64,000 nucleotides of DNA from Psococerastis gibbosa (taxonomy: Eukaryota > Arthropoda > Insecta > Psocodea > Psocidae). The notes beneath the pieces are model-generated. The model ran no database searches. It worked only from the letters and a program-made list of their open reading frames with translations, and was not told the origin of the DNA. This document shows, piece after piece, positions 1 through 12,900 of this stretch (positions are counted from its first letter, which is position 1; every line of letters starts with the position of its first letter). Position numbers and translations under genes: made by a program. The stretch is from assembly GCA_963971405.1 (NCBI GenBank), contig OZ020484.1:22382001-22446000 (forward strand), in the 5' to 3' direction.

Positions 1-474
1 CTAGAAAAAACTATTAAAAAATTGATACAGCTGCAGGTTGAAACATTTCTTATATATCATATTTCTTTAACCACGACGGCGGTATGCATGCACTATGTGC
101 ACGCACACACCCTTTACAAGACACATTCAAAAATTGGCGCTCAATTTTCACTTCAATGTATTATCTATTATATTTATGTTTTCTCCACCCATGGGTATAT
201 GAGAAAATATTACAATTTTCTGAGAGCTCACTCACACCGCGCTGAGCGGCCGCCGCCGCCGCTACTTCGTGCATAGTGCTGCGCGCTCACCGCCCACCAG
301 CGCCACTTCCAAAATACTCAAAATTTTCCACAAATTTGCCGCCCCTAAAATCTGCCGCCTAAATGTTAATAAATGAAATATTTTTCATCGTCATTTTGCC
401 GCCCCTTCGGGGCGTTAAGGGGGGGGGGGTTATGACCCCCCTGTAGCCGCCACTGCCTTCCGTTTCATAGTCTA
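1..474. other. non-coding flank, no gene recognised
   Basis: AT-rich DNA with a GC-rich patch near 240-320 and a G-homopolymer near 420-430. The homopolymer is preceded by a short palindrome (CGCCCCTTCGGGGCG). I see no supported exon or RNA gene. The G-run resembles other G-rich repeat edges in this window (about 1670-1810, 3430-3450, 62370). Confidence 0.5.
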
Positions 475-720
475 CTTCTCTGCCAACTCGACTACGAGTA
501 TTCCAAAAACTAAAACCAACCGCTGGAAGGACGAGTTAGAGAATGACCTTCGCGAGTTGGGAGTCTCCAGATGGTGGAGCGTTGTGCAAAACCGAGAAGA
601 ATGGAGGAGTGTTGTCGAGCAGGCCAAAGCCCACCAAGGGCTGTAGAGCCGGAAGAAGAAGAAGAAGAAAACCAAAAAGAGCATCAATCAAAGAATTTGA
701 GAATAAGAGATTTAACAATA
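475..720 (+). mobile_element. LINE 3' end fragment (C-terminal reverse transcriptase tail)
   Basis: The frame beginning near 511 reads TNRWKDELENDLRELG, then RWWSVVQNREEWRSVV, and stops after AKAHQGL near 645. This is the tail seen at the C-terminus of many non-LTR retrotransposon polymerases (basic tryptophan-rich motif, then a W-R spacing). It is followed by a purine-rich tract and simple repeats (TTG)n and (ATT)n at 720-795, as expected of a LINE 3' end. Only the last 40-50 codons are present, so this is a dead 5'-truncated copy. A similar tail from another LINE lies at 40225-40345. The clade was not determined. Confidence 0.6.
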
Positions 721-2640
721 TAATGTTGTTGTTGTTGTTTCTTGTTATATCAATAATGTTGAGAAATACACGAATTTATTATTATTATTATTTATACCTC
801 ATTAGTTAGGTACTCGCAAGTTGGAATGCAATAATTGAACAAATGCTGCAATAGCCATTGAGTCAGAAAGCTTCTTAAAGAGGTGTAGCCCATACCACTT
901 AAAATCGATAATCTTTGATTCTCTTTATAGCTCCAAAATCACAAAATCTATTTTGACCGAGTTCTACTAGCTGTATGATATAAGTTAATTGTACTAACTG
1001 GTTAGCTGTCACAGCTGGGCATAGTCGTAAGAGTAGCGCCATGGCGTTAAAAAGCGCGCTATATAAAGTCATTATTTAATATAATTTCTTACTAATAACC
1101 ATTTCCTATAGATTCCCTATACTTTGGGATAGAATAAAACCGACAGCAAAGGAATTTGCCGTCGGACCAGCTTGTCCGTCGGTCGGAGTTGTCGACCTTG
1201 AAGGGATGAAAGTTGACACAATTCCCCAGATAAGTTATCCGTTGGTGCTGGAAAGTGGGGAGATCATAGGCGCTACTTAGGATGATGCACTTTTTGAAAA
1301 CTCTTCTATACTGACTCTTTATCCATCAATTTAAAGTATTATAATAAAATTAATATAATAATAATGATATTACGTATGAAACTTGCTATAACCTCGGAAA
1401 TTAGGTTTATTGGACGAGGGGTCGCGGGTCGATGGCCCTTTAAATATCGTAAGTTACAAAAAATACCTTTTAATTTAGGGGATTAAAGGGATGTCTAAAA
1501 AACGGTAACGGCTGGTGGAGCAGTGCTACGATCCTAAGGTGTAGACCTACAGCAGAGAACCCCACTCAATTCTCACCTTTCAAGTTCGCCAGAGCCTTTC
1601 ATAAATATGAGCGGAATGGGCATCTTTGATGTAACTTGATATAGGTACGGTCAGGGACGGATCCAGCCCATTTGGGGGGGGGGGGTAGTTGGGGTCAAAA
1701 TAGAAAAAAACGGATGTAGATCGATTAAATCAGTGCGTAATTGATTAACTTAATTTCAATAGATTTACTAAATTTTGGGGGGCCGCTACCCCCCTGCCCC
1801 TCCCCCCCCCCCAGTATCCGTCCATGGGTACGGTAGCAACTGTATTTAATGTGAACGGGCAAAGATGGCCATTGATTGTCCGTTTGTTATACTGTATGCT
1901 TAAAATCATTTGAAATTTTCACTGAAAACGTTGGGTTGCACCTTTTCGGCATGTCGGCATATACAGTTCAAAACCGATTGGCATTTATTTATGCACTTGC
2001 TGACATGTATGGAAAGAAACCTCGTTAGGATCAAGCACGGGAGTTTTTCGATTTCCTTTCTTGCCGAGGCAATTGTTTGGTAGGCATGGACGCCCCTCAT
2101 CATTTTGAGAAACTGAATACTGAGTTCATTATATGGTCTCCTATACATGTTTATAGAATGAAATTCAGAAAGGGACGAATTTGTCTGCTGCCGTCCGACG
2201 TGCATCTCCATTCATGAAATATCACAATTCAAATAAATATCACACTCAACAAATGAAATAAAATGAATTAAGCATATATAAAGTAAGGAGAAGATTATAA
2301 GAATTACGAAGAATAGCCAAGGCAACGAGCTTAAGCATGAGTCAGAGGATGAGAGGATGGGATGAAAGAGAGAAGCCAAGCTTTGTGTAGCAGAAGCTGC
2401 AGTAATAAATACAGAGAAATATGATCTCCAGTATTAATAAAGCAGGCTGGTAATAGGAAGCGACCATGCGGAAAATGTACTATCAATTTATTAGCAACGT
2501 GTTTCCCTTTGTAAGTGACCCGACCTCATAGCTACGATGTTTACCACCCATACATGTAAACCCTGAGTATTTAATATTATATGTTTTATTACCATATATG
2601 AATATTAAGTTAATATCCACTATTTTTTCCAATTTATCCG
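721..2640. other. intergenic, mostly unassigned
   Basis: No exon with convincing splice sites and conserved protein was found. The stretch holds the palindromic G-rich repeat at 1652-1823. It also has a 101-codon open frame on the minus strand at 1906-2211 that matches no family I recognise. Confidence 0.4.
1652..1823. repeat. short G-rich inverted-repeat element
   Basis: The ends are near mirror images: GGACGGATCCAG at the left and CAGTATCCGTCC at the right. Each is followed inward by a G- or C-homopolymer of about 10 bases. The interior is AT-rich and non-coding. The pattern fits a small non-autonomous element, but no target duplication is evident. Confidence 0.4.
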
Positions 2641-2885
2641 TTATTATGTACAGATTGCTATGGTTGAAAATTTTAACTTTGAGAATTCAACGGATTTGCA
2701 CCTTTAGATGAAACAAAAAAGGGTTCGTTACAAAATGCCTGTCTTTCAGTCTCTTCGAACACTGATTTTCAGACAAACTATTCGGCGGATTTGGTTGAAA
2801 ATTGAAATTCGGCATGCACATACGTTTACAAGAATACTCACCCGGTACTTTTTCCCCTCCAATAACTTCATTTTGGGGATTTTGT
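2640..2885 (+). repeat. interspersed repeat with CTGTCT-type stretch, copy 1
   Basis: Diverged copy of a repeat also present at 11528-11745 (+) and 62800-63095 (-). Shared landmarks in order are a TCAACGGATTT block, an AAAAAAGGG/GTGGTTT stretch, a CTGTCT-like microsatellite, a CAAACTA-TCGG-CGATTTGG block and GAAATT-GGCATG. The copies differ by many substitutions. The parent element is unknown. Confidence 0.5.
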
Positions 2886-2889
2886 ATTT

Positions 2890-5619
2890 ATATTTTTTTT
2901 AATCTCAACGGCTGCCACATTTTTTTTTTTTTAATCACATACCATACAATAAGTAGAGGGGAAAAGACCTTCACTTTTGAGGCGTATACACAACTTTGCC
3001 CCACTGTTGGGGCAAAGACCCGCACATGATGTTGCCCAGAGTGAAACCGCATAAGCTTAGGTTTTTCGTCATCTCTTCGTAGAGGAAGTCTAGTTCGTTC
3101 TCATAACTTAAAACGCTCTCGATGCATTTTAATGTATAATCTAACATAAAACTGTACGTCTTATCCACCACTTTCAATAGTATCGAAATATGAGGTTTTC
3201 TAACAATCTGACTTGCACTACCGGTTGATTCTTACTGGGGAGAAGTTTTTAAATCGCTGTTTCCTATATAAACCACCATTCCCCAATAATTACATGCAGT
3301 ATATATTTTTTATTTTATTTTTCAATGTTTAATAAGTAATTTTTTTGTTTGTAATATATGCATGTTGACTATTTTTTGTCCCATTCGGCCCTATTAGGCG
3401 ATGTGGCGCGGCGCCGAGGGCGGACCGCCCTGCCCCCCCCCCCCCCCGTTACGCTACTGATCTCATCACGTCACAATGCATGAAGCAACAAGAGACTATA
3501 GGGACAGCGTAATTTCTTTGGGTCAGCGCGTCACCCAATGGCTCGGCAGCCAATATTTTATTTTCTTATTTATATATTATTTCCATTTCATTATCATTTT
3601 ATCCGCTTGATATTCTTGAGTGTCGCGTTAAATATTGTTCTACGAGTATTGTATTACACGTTTTTTAACCCAACTCACGCGAGCGGCCGAGTGCAGTTTG
3701 AAAGGATAAATTCAACATTAGACCATATCTTGTCATGAATGAAACACTGTTGGCAGCTTTGTCAATGATGTCTCCACTTAGCGCTACACATCATCAGCGG
3801 ATTAAATAGGTCCGCCAAAAATCCAGAATCCGGGTCAGTTACAATTACATTGCGTAAACAAACAGAGCGGCTTCCTTTTGGAAATTGAGAACCTTTACAA
3901 GTAATTGGCGAAGCGTGCCCATTCAGTGGGGATGTGTTGAATAAACAAAACCACCCCAACTAACTCATATGCTTAGCTTATCATCTAATTCCCTGCTACC
4001 ACAACATTTTCTTAACATATTATCAAGCCTTTGTGCTGATCCTTTATTACAATTTATTGATACCGCAACCCTCGTGAACACATCAAGTGATCATGTTCGG
4101 TCCAGCCATTTTATATGCATTGACGAGCTCACAACAATAATCCGCTCTATCTATGCCTCTAATAATACACACTCGACTTGGGCGCATACTCGTACATAAA
4201 ATACTCCCAACTGTACAACAGTAAATAAGACCTAATTCTTCAACATACCGTTCACGATTAAATGTAACACGATTGCGAGGCTCAAACTAAATACGTTTCG
4301 TTCTACAAAAATAAATAGAAGGATGGAGCCAGACTATTTATCAATACGGCCACCACAATAGGCTACGTAAAACATTCCTTTGGGTGGGAATAGGCATAAT
4401 TTATATACTGCATTCGGCAGGATATCTGAGCAGATTGCGAGGTATCGAATTCTCCAGTAATATCATAGGCATTGTAACGCGAAGCTTTTATCACAATTTA
4501 AGAGCGAAAACCCCACTGGGGCCGTCAACATGCAAATGAAGGGGGTTAATTTGTTTCATTATTTACAATATTCTTTGCAGGAGATGTACTGGTTTTTTTT
4601 AGAGGGAAAGCAACATCTGTCTAAAAGGGGCATTGAAAATAATTCAGATCATTATCCTCAATAGCCATTACGAACTGTAAGTAATTTTCATGTGTCGAAA
4701 AACGCAGACACAGCTTGTAGAAACGATCTGGTTCATTAAAAAAAAAATGTCGGCTAACTGTCAAATACAAATAATTGTGGTGACCAATGAGTGACAAGAA
4801 CGGGTGCCAATGGTTACCGTTTACGTCGCTCATTAGTTAAAGAAAATGGTTAATTTACAGCTCAGCCTTTACCATACACCTTACCACAAGTACTTCGAAC
4901 GCGCCTTACCTTTGAAGGGACTTGACGAATAGGTTTGTAATGGAACAGGAAGGGCCATTCGAGGTAGCAAGGGAGAAATTGACAGTTTCAATGGCTGAAC
5001 CACCAACGTCAGAGCGACAATACATGGTACCTCAAAATAATCATCCAACTCGGAAACAGCATGGAGGTCGGGACTGCCCCCTGAATACGTTCGACACGCG
5101 GAGGAGGGGGGCAACACCATATCGTCCATATCAGGGGTTCTAGAGTCTTCCATTCATACCTCACTCAGGGGGATGAAGGTGATGTCCGGATATACAGGAT
5201 ATAATTTTTTGTTTTGAAATTTTACTATAACTGGCGATAATAAATATTATAATATTATATATATATTATAATGAACACGATTACGGCACTGGCGGCATTA
5301 GTCATGAACGCAGAATCTATACCTTCCGAAGCGTTACCGGATGAAAATCGCTGACAGGTAAGCAGAGCTCCAGCAGTAGAGGTCCTTTTGGAAAGAAGAC
5401 AAGCTACCTCCAGCTCTCCCACCGGCGCCCTGACGTCTCTAATCAATAAGAGCATGTAAGTCTGTTCTAACCTTGTCTATTTAAAAAAGGGTTTGTTGGA
5501 CTTGGACTTACATTGCCTGCTGTGATAATAGTCGATCACTAGCAGAAAGAGTTTAGGAACACAGACGGTCCGTTACACTAGGAGAAACAGCAGCATTTAG
5601 CAGTCTATGGATGCCTTGA
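2890..5619. other. intergenic, mostly unassigned
   Basis: AT-rich DNA with a C-homopolymer near 3434-3448. Two minus-strand open frames (2971-3177 and 4881-5153) look mildly protein-like. The second ends in a good donor (AAG then GTAAGG near 4914). Neither matches a known family, so they are not called as genes. Confidence 0.35.
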
Positions 5620-5750
5620 CTGAAGACTATAAAATCAAATGGGACAAAGCAAGGGTCATTGTTAGGGAGACAGGTTTCAACCAGAGGAAGCTAAAAGAAG
5701 CAACAGTCATGGTCCTCAATACTGATCCCATAAGTCTGCGCAGCATGACA
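5615..5750 (+). mobile_element. Penelope-like element remnant (GIY-YIG tail)
   Basis: The frame from about 5621 reads EDYKIKWDKARVIVRE, then TGFNQRKLKEATVMV. This resembles the segment at the end of Penelope-like polymerases within the GIY-YIG endonuclease region (W-D-K-A-x-V-I, then F-x-R-K-x-x-E-A). The frame decays on both sides, so it is a short dead fragment. The hammerhead-like motif downstream (5972-6006) would fit the same origin. Confidence 0.4.
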
Positions 5751-5821
5751 CGATATGGCTGCCATTGGTTAGGGAAAAAGTGAAGTTCAAGTAGAAGTTT
5801 CAAACTAGTATACTCTGGCGA

Positions 5822-5885
5822 GGGTCGTGGTTGAGTGGCTAGAGCGCTTGAATCGGGAGAACGGTAGGTCGAATCCTCATTGGAT
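5822..5885 (+). repeat. tRNA-like sequence (pseudogene or SINE head)
   Basis: The stretch has an A-box-like block (GTTGAGTGGCTAGAGCG) and a B-box-like block (GGTCGAATCC) at tRNA spacing. A clean acceptor stem does not close, so this is more likely a tRNA-derived SINE head or tRNA pseudogene than a working tRNA gene. Confidence 0.35.
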
Positions 5886-5971
5886 CGGTTTTAGTCAATA
5901 ATTCAGAGTAGAATACAATAGAGAAATGAGTCAATCGCCCAGAAACCATCAGCCCTTCTCAGGACTTTAGC

Positions 5972-6006
5972 CTAATGATGGGAATAGCACCCACCCCCGA
6001 AACGTC
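5972..6006 (+). ncRNA. degenerate hammerhead-ribozyme-like motif
   Basis: The sequence shows CTAATGA, a possible TGGG/CCCA stem, then CGAAACGTC. Penelope-like elements often carry minimal hammerhead ribozymes of the form CTGANGA-stem-GAAAC-GTC. Here the invariant G of CTGANGA is A, so the copy is probably inactive. Confidence 0.3.
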
Positions 6007-6009
6007 ATC

Positions 6010-6980
6010 TCCTCTTCCCCTAACAGTGGGCTGGGCTCCGCCCTAATTGTTCGATAACCATAAGACCCATGCCTCTAATGACTATTAACACAGCAGACAA
6101 TGTAAGTCCACTAACTAACCCTTTGTTAAATAGTATTGCACCATTGCCATTAAGCTTTACCAATGGACTAGGCTTGTCTTTTCGTTCTTTCCCCTGTAGC
6201 CTTATCCATTTTAGTTTTAAGTATCGGGGCCCAAGAAGCGCTGGGCTTAGAGAGGTCGGCCCGCGACAGTGTCTGGGGAGAGAGTGGATAAAGCGACAAA
6301 ACAAAACCTCTGATGGCACTCCGTCACTCAAAAACCCGTGGCGTTATGCATGTGAGAATCAGAATGGCTTTTCACTGACACATTGCGGCCAATTCGAATA
6401 TACTGTATGTAGGCTGTTGCCAGCCAGATATCGTACATAATAATGTTGAGGAGTATTTCTTCCATTATTATAGCTCTATTATGGATTGGGTTTGTTCTTA
6501 AAAACTAATATTGGGATTTGGGGGTGCCCGATTTGTTCATAACACCTTTTCACATCAGCACGTGGTGGTAACCCCCACATCACTTCGTTAGAATACAATC
6601 ATTATAGCCTACTCGTTAGTAGTAATTTAATATGCAACAAAATTATTTTGCAAGAAAGAAAGAACATTTCTTTCAATTATGTACACATTCGGCTAATTCT
6701 TAGCTCTGCCACTCGTAAAATTAACCCCTTAACTCAAAAGCTGTGGGTGTAATAAATGAAGGGAGGGTCTTACAGCTAGATATAATATGGCCTACCCATA
6801 AGTATTTCCTTCTAATAAAATGACGACAGCCATCGCTGAAAAGGGAACAATAGGTGTAGCCCTATAGGGGTGCCGAGGCACCGCCCATTCGATCAGTGCG
6901 GGCCCTTCTGGTTCGCGGAGGCTGCAGTTGCTTCTCGGGGCCCCAGAATCGGACATTCGGGTTATTTACATTCTGCCATA
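6010..6980. other. upstream region of the homeobox gene
   Basis: No recognised repeat or exon is present before the homeobox start codon. A GC-rich island at about 6860-6960 directly precedes the chosen ATG and may hold the promoter or 5' UTR. An in-frame ATG at 6870 would extend the protein by 38 residues of low-complexity appearance. Confidence 0.35.
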
Positions 6981-6983
6981 AAC

Positions 6984-9900
6984 ATGTCAAAGTGTAGTTT
7001 CAGTATCGAGCACATCCTAACGGTAGCAGGGGGCAAAACTCCTTCGGAACCGCCTGCGCAACACTTCGAATGGCTCAGTTGCACCCGATATCATCCGCCC
7101 AAACTTCAAAGTAAGACTTATTATTAACGTTAACGTATAGTATATACAGTAGCAAGTTAAGATAAATGTAATAATACCACTTGTCATTCATTAATCCGAG
7201 GGAATTACGGTTGAATTTGCAACATTCCATTGTTCTCAGCAGCTAGGGTGCTTTATGACCCATTGAACCACGCATTATAATTATAATAACAACAATTCTC
7301 ATTCCAAATAGTACATTTATAACTATCTTTTACAGAGAAATTTCAGAAAGGACACCCAATAATCCCCAATGAACCAGTTGCTGTTGAAAATCAGAGCACT
7401 CAGGCAGGAACTAGTAGACTTGAGCCAACAGTGGCTGCAGCTTACAAGTTTTAATTATCTTTTTAATTTGTATTTTTTAAATTTCTCCTCTTCAGATGCG
7501 AATGACGGGTCGTGAAAATTAAAATCATAGTAACCTGCTATTGTATTATATCACTTGACTTAGGTTGGCGCGTCCAGCCCGGGGGGACTTTTGGCCGTTG
7601 CCACTACGCCACGCCACCTCGGACGATCTTCCGCCGCTAGCTTCCAGTCTCGGGTGCCGGTGGCGTGCACATCTTCGAGCACTTGGTCTCTCCATCTTAG
7701 TCTTAGCCAGCCGTCTTTCGAAAACATTGTATCAACAGGACAAATTCAATTTTTAGGGCAAAAGAAGAAAGAAACTCAGAGACGAAATCCAGGTCGAAAC
7801 CCAAGAATTCCCTTCTCTAGCCAACAGGTGGCGCTATTAGAAGGGAAATTCTTACAAACACCATATCTTAGCAGTGGAGAAGTCGCTCAGCTTGCAACTT
7901 GTTTGAATCTGTCTGATACTAGGGTAAGTCCAATTTTGTCAGTGCGCGTCAACTTGACGGACCTTCTGCCATTTTGCGAATCGGAAGGTTGTTGGTTCGA
8001 GTCCCACACTTGCTACATTTTCTGGCCATGCTTCGGAGGGCATGTAAGGCAGGCGGTCCCGGGTCTTCCTAGTTGAGTGTAAGAGAGGGCTTTATAGCCC
8101 TAACTCCGCTAGGTTGGCTTAGTAATAGAACAAAAAAAGTCAATATTTATTTATCAATCATATTTATTCTGTCTTATTGGCCTATTAATGTTTTTGAGCT
8201 CTTTCGGCAAGAACTGCCATCTATAGAGGGAAACCCAACATTCTATTAATGTTCGACAGGAATGAAGCTACTCGACTTAAGTACAGTAGTTCCTATGCGC
8301 GGGTAGGGTCATCTCAATTGCTGGTAAAGTCAGGGAATACGGTGAAGTAGCCATTAATATTCTAGCCAGCATTCACCACAAAAGTGAAATCGACATCTGT
8401 GCTCAGAAAAGAAAGTCAAGAATAAGTGGATTTTCATGATTTTGGGTTCCACTTGAGAAAGAAATGAGATTGAAGAGAACACACAAAAATCCCGACCTTC
8501 AAATTAAACACTGAAGTTGCGCATATAGGCCTAGTACTGAAAACATAGAAACACTCGAATGTTGTTTTATTTCGTTTGGGGTGACTTTAGGGGATGTGAG
8601 TGAACTTGGCTCAAGATTCGAAATTATGATTAAACATTATGATATTACTAGTAAAACTCAGTTTCTCATTTCAAAATCTTCACTTTTAGAGGGTTAATAT
8701 TGAATTTCAATAATCACTAATATTTTTATAAAAACTCGCAAGATTCGGCAAGGAAATACCTACTTCGAACCTCGAGTACTCATAAGGTATCAGCAGAGCT
8801 CTTGCAGGCAGGTGTTATGACTGCCATTGCCATTTGGCAGGGATACCAAATGTAGGGTTTGAAAAAACAAAAAGTGGCAGAAGCAGCCTAGGCTAATGAA
8901 ATGTCGGATAAATCATTTAATGTAGCTGTAATACAATATCATTCAGGTAGAATGCATTACGTCATGTTGCACCTATCGTATATGGCGGCATAATAGAAAA
9001 CAACATTAAAACCAGAAAGGGTATTCCAAAAAGTGACACCGCTGAACATAAAGTCTCGACTTTCAAACTGTCAGTGGTTCAGAAGCAGAAATATGAGTAG
9101 ATAATAAATGTGATCCAAGAACATTCCAAACAACTAAAACCGTCAAATTTCTTGTAACGGTTGATTACATCGTCGTTCCCAATGGGTCCAGTAGTAAAGA
9201 AATCAAATTTCCAGACCGTCAACTTCTGTATAGGAAGGTACCCTTTCTTACATGTATTTAAAAACAGGTATTGGCTGAGTTTATCTCCGTTTTACTCGCT
9301 CTATCAGATTCAGGTAAAAACTATTGTAGATATGATATGAGTAACTTGTAAGTTGAAGTCGATCACACTGATTTTAAAATGGTGATTCGCCATAAACCAG
9401 AATCCGTGATAACTTCATAAATTGAAAGAAATAGGTATTTCAAGATATTATGACATATTTTACATAAAAAAGAATGAAAGGAATGCAGCAGATAACCTCA
9501 AAATAGTTCAGGCCGTGACAGACGCTTTCTCAGCAATAACACTATTTAAGGTGTGGTCAGGAACATGCAAGGCAGTGGTGCTTTCCACTGTCAGAAAAAA
9601 AATAAAAAAAATAATATAGATAAAAATAGGCTCACCTACTGCATACGTTTGATTGATCTAACCGGAGCTACTATATGTTGGGCACTCCAGTTACAAGTAT
9701 TAACCCTGAAAAAAAGGGAATCAATTAAGGGCTAGATGCTCCTTCGATAGTGTGAAGAACGATTTGAAATATGGTACCGTCACGGAACTATCAACAACAA
9801 TTATGTAGCTACATAACTTTTCGCTACCACCAAACCACACTGATAAGCCAATCATTCTTTTAGGATAATCCTCAATAGTTTTAGCCTAGAATACGTGACA

Positions 9901-12900
9901 TAATATCAAACTTTAAGGGCAATCACATCACGCTCAGTACTCGAAACTCATTTATCACTCATCTAAATATTGACTTTTTTTGTTCTATTACTAAGCCAAC
10001 CTAGTGGAGTTAGGGCTATAAAGCCCTCTCTTACACTCGACTAGGAAGGCGCGGGACCGCCTGCTTTACATACCCTCCAAAGCATGGCTAGAAAATGTAG
10101 CAAGTGTGGGACTCGAACCAACAACCTTTCGGGTGAAAATCGGAGTCTGTACCACTACTCTACATGTCCTGACACTGTCATCTCAAGAACTATTTGGTAC
10201 GGGAGCATGTAAGCAACGTCCAATGCTATTGCTCTTGATATCGGCAAAAACGAGTCCTGCTACAGCAGGCTGATCATGGCGATTTTAATCTCGGGGGTAA
10301 TATAATACCATGTCACGTGATGGTATTAATTCAATTGTTTAATATAAAAGACAAGCAAATTTCAGATTTTTTAATTTCTGATGTTGGTAATCGTCGCAAG
10401 CGCGTAAAATTCAAATTGGGTCTATTTAAACAGTTGAATGATCTTCAGCTATATTTTTGGTGAGTCTCTTCATTTTTTTTTTTGCCTTAGATTTAGACAA
10501 TTATTTATAATCCTTAATATATTAAGGGCAAACCGGAGTCGCCGATATTCTATTTCTGTGCAAACTTCAATTTCTTATGAAATATCGAACGTAGAACAAT
10601 GAAAAAATGCTGAGTCGCAAGAAGAATTTTTTCTCCTAATTTTGATATATAGTATGTTGCAATCATCAATACCGATCGGCTATAGTTAGTGAACTTGATA
10701 GTTGATACGCAAAAAATTACGGTCACTCAGGAGTTTAAGTTGAAGGAGTTCATCAACTGTGGCGAAATGGGGTTAGTTAAGGCCACATACTATATCTCAA
10801 AATTAGGAGAAAAAATTCTTCTTGCGAATCAGCATTTTTTCATTGTTCTGCGTTCCATATTTCATGAGAAATTGAAGTTTAAACAGAAAATGGAATATGG
10901 GCGACTCCGGTTGGCCCTTAATTCAAAATACTAAAACTTGTTTATTTCTAGGGCGATATGTGTTTATATTTGCTATTTATATTTGCTAGCTGCGTCGCAT
11001 CAGTTCAGTTCTTCTGTATTGCCAACATCACAATTTAAAAAATTCTGAAATTTGCTGTTCATTTATTTTAAACAATAGAATTAACACCATCACGTGACAT
11101 GGTATTATATTAACCCCGGTATTATTGTCGCCATGATCAGGCTGCTGGTTGACAAACATAATATCTCTGGATTTGGTGGTATCAGGGAACAGATCACCAT
11201 TTTGATGAATCCAACCCCACTCTTCTGGACCCAGTTTATTACCTACCCAGCAGCCATTGTTGGACTAGTTGGTAAGTTCTCAAAGAATGTTGCATCGCAC
11301 TTGCAGAAGTTGGTGGCAGAGCCTCAAATTTCGCAACGGCAAGCTTCAACAATTTGTCAAATAATGTGTAACGATGACTATCAAGAGTGACGTTACTAAG
11401 TTTGACGCCATACAGTTGGCGGAACAAAGATTCAGCTTCAGCTATAGAAGTGTTAAAGGAGGAGTAGAAGGAAAGAAAATGGTCATTGTTGCTTCCCAAT
11501 TTATACGTAGTATAAGGAAAGCTTTGTGATGGTAGAAATTTTCGATTCGGAGATTTCAACGGATTTACACGTTTTGAGGTCCCAGGAACCAAAAAAAGTG
11601 GTTTTTAAGAAATGTCTGTCTGTCGCTCTGTCTGTCTGTTCATCGATTTCCGGGCAAACTACTCGGTCGATTTAGATGAAATTTGGCATGTAGGTTCACA
11701 AAAATCATACATCGGGACCGTTTTTTTTTTTTTTTTTTTTTGGCTAACTCAACTCAACTCCATCTACAATGGATACAGGCTGCAAACAGGCCTAATTATT
11801 TCTCATTGTATAGGTGTAATACTGTTGCTCCGTACTATAAACTATTTTATTATTACAGTTATTAGTTAGGCGCTATATTGAATTTTCGTACGCAATATTA
11901 TGCTTAATATGGATTTGTAAGACAATTGTTATTTTAATTGTACAATCAAACATTTTAGAAATTCTGATGGAACAGAAAAGAATAGATGATCCGAAAAAGG
12001 GAAAATTAATAGTACCAAGAAGAACATGAATATAGCTTACAATGTAGGCAATAATCAAGACAATAACGCTACAATCAATACAAAATATTTAATAATGGCA
12101 TGAGGAGGTTGCCCTTCAACATATTAGTTTAATGTCAGTATTATACGCCATATAATGCTGCAATATATGAAATAAATCGTTGCCTTTACGCAATAAAAGT
12201 CAGCTCACAGACAGCTGGTGCTAACCTGTCTAAACGAATACGAGTTTAATGTCGATATGGTCAATTCTGCTGCTGTGGGGGTGTGGGTCAAAAACTGGGG
12301 GTAAACTTTCCTACCTACAGTGTAAATTGAAGAATCAAGTAAGATATAAAAGGTAAGTTTTCCATTTTCATTTTTATACATTTACCGTATGCAAGAACAT
12401 AATCATGCTCTTCCCGACTTTCATCATATTATATTGATCAAGAGGTAGGCCTATGTACTGTTCGCCCAGAAAAGTTTGCAAATCCACATTAGAATATCCC
12501 GTAATGCTTTCCCAAGTCCCGCCTCTTCATGTAAATTCCCTATGCTGCATTTTCAAATCAGATAGAACTACTTTGCATGTGTTTGTATACACAAAACATA
12601 CGGGGGTTCCATTCCAAATTTAATGCAATAAGGTCACAAGTGGACATTGCTTTTTTTTAGCTAAAATTGTCGATCTGTTGCATAGCCTGCCAATCGAAAT
12701 AAGAAGACTGGCATCCCTATGCTTATCCGTAGGATGCAATATTTCAGAGCTTTGTGATTTTTTTTCAATGAAATCACAGGATCGAAGTCACAAAATATTT
12801 GGGTCCCACTGTTCCTATTTTGGCCACTTGGGGGCGCTTAGGTGCTTCCCGCACAAATTTAAAAATGTAAACACTTAAGTCAGCATTAATTTAAATAGAT

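Noticed and set aside
543-809. 88-codon + strand frame with Arg/Lys-rich middle
   Set aside because: It is an off-frame reading of the LINE tail, whose true frame ends near 645.
1906-2211. 101-codon minus-strand open frame
   Set aside because: No family match and no exon context; length is compatible with chance in this composition.
2971-3177. Minus-strand 68-codon frame with protein-like composition
   Set aside because: No recognisable domain, no supporting splice sites, and surrounded by repeats.
4881-5153. Minus-strand frame starting MEDSRTPDMDDMVLPP with a good donor downstream
   Set aside because: No protein family recognised, no partner exon found, and the opposite strand is also open. 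Not enough to call a gene.
7591-8076. 161-codon frame running through the homeobox exon
   Set aside because: Only 7757-7923 is coding. The flanks are intron and a SINE, as shown by splice sites and homeodomain conservation.
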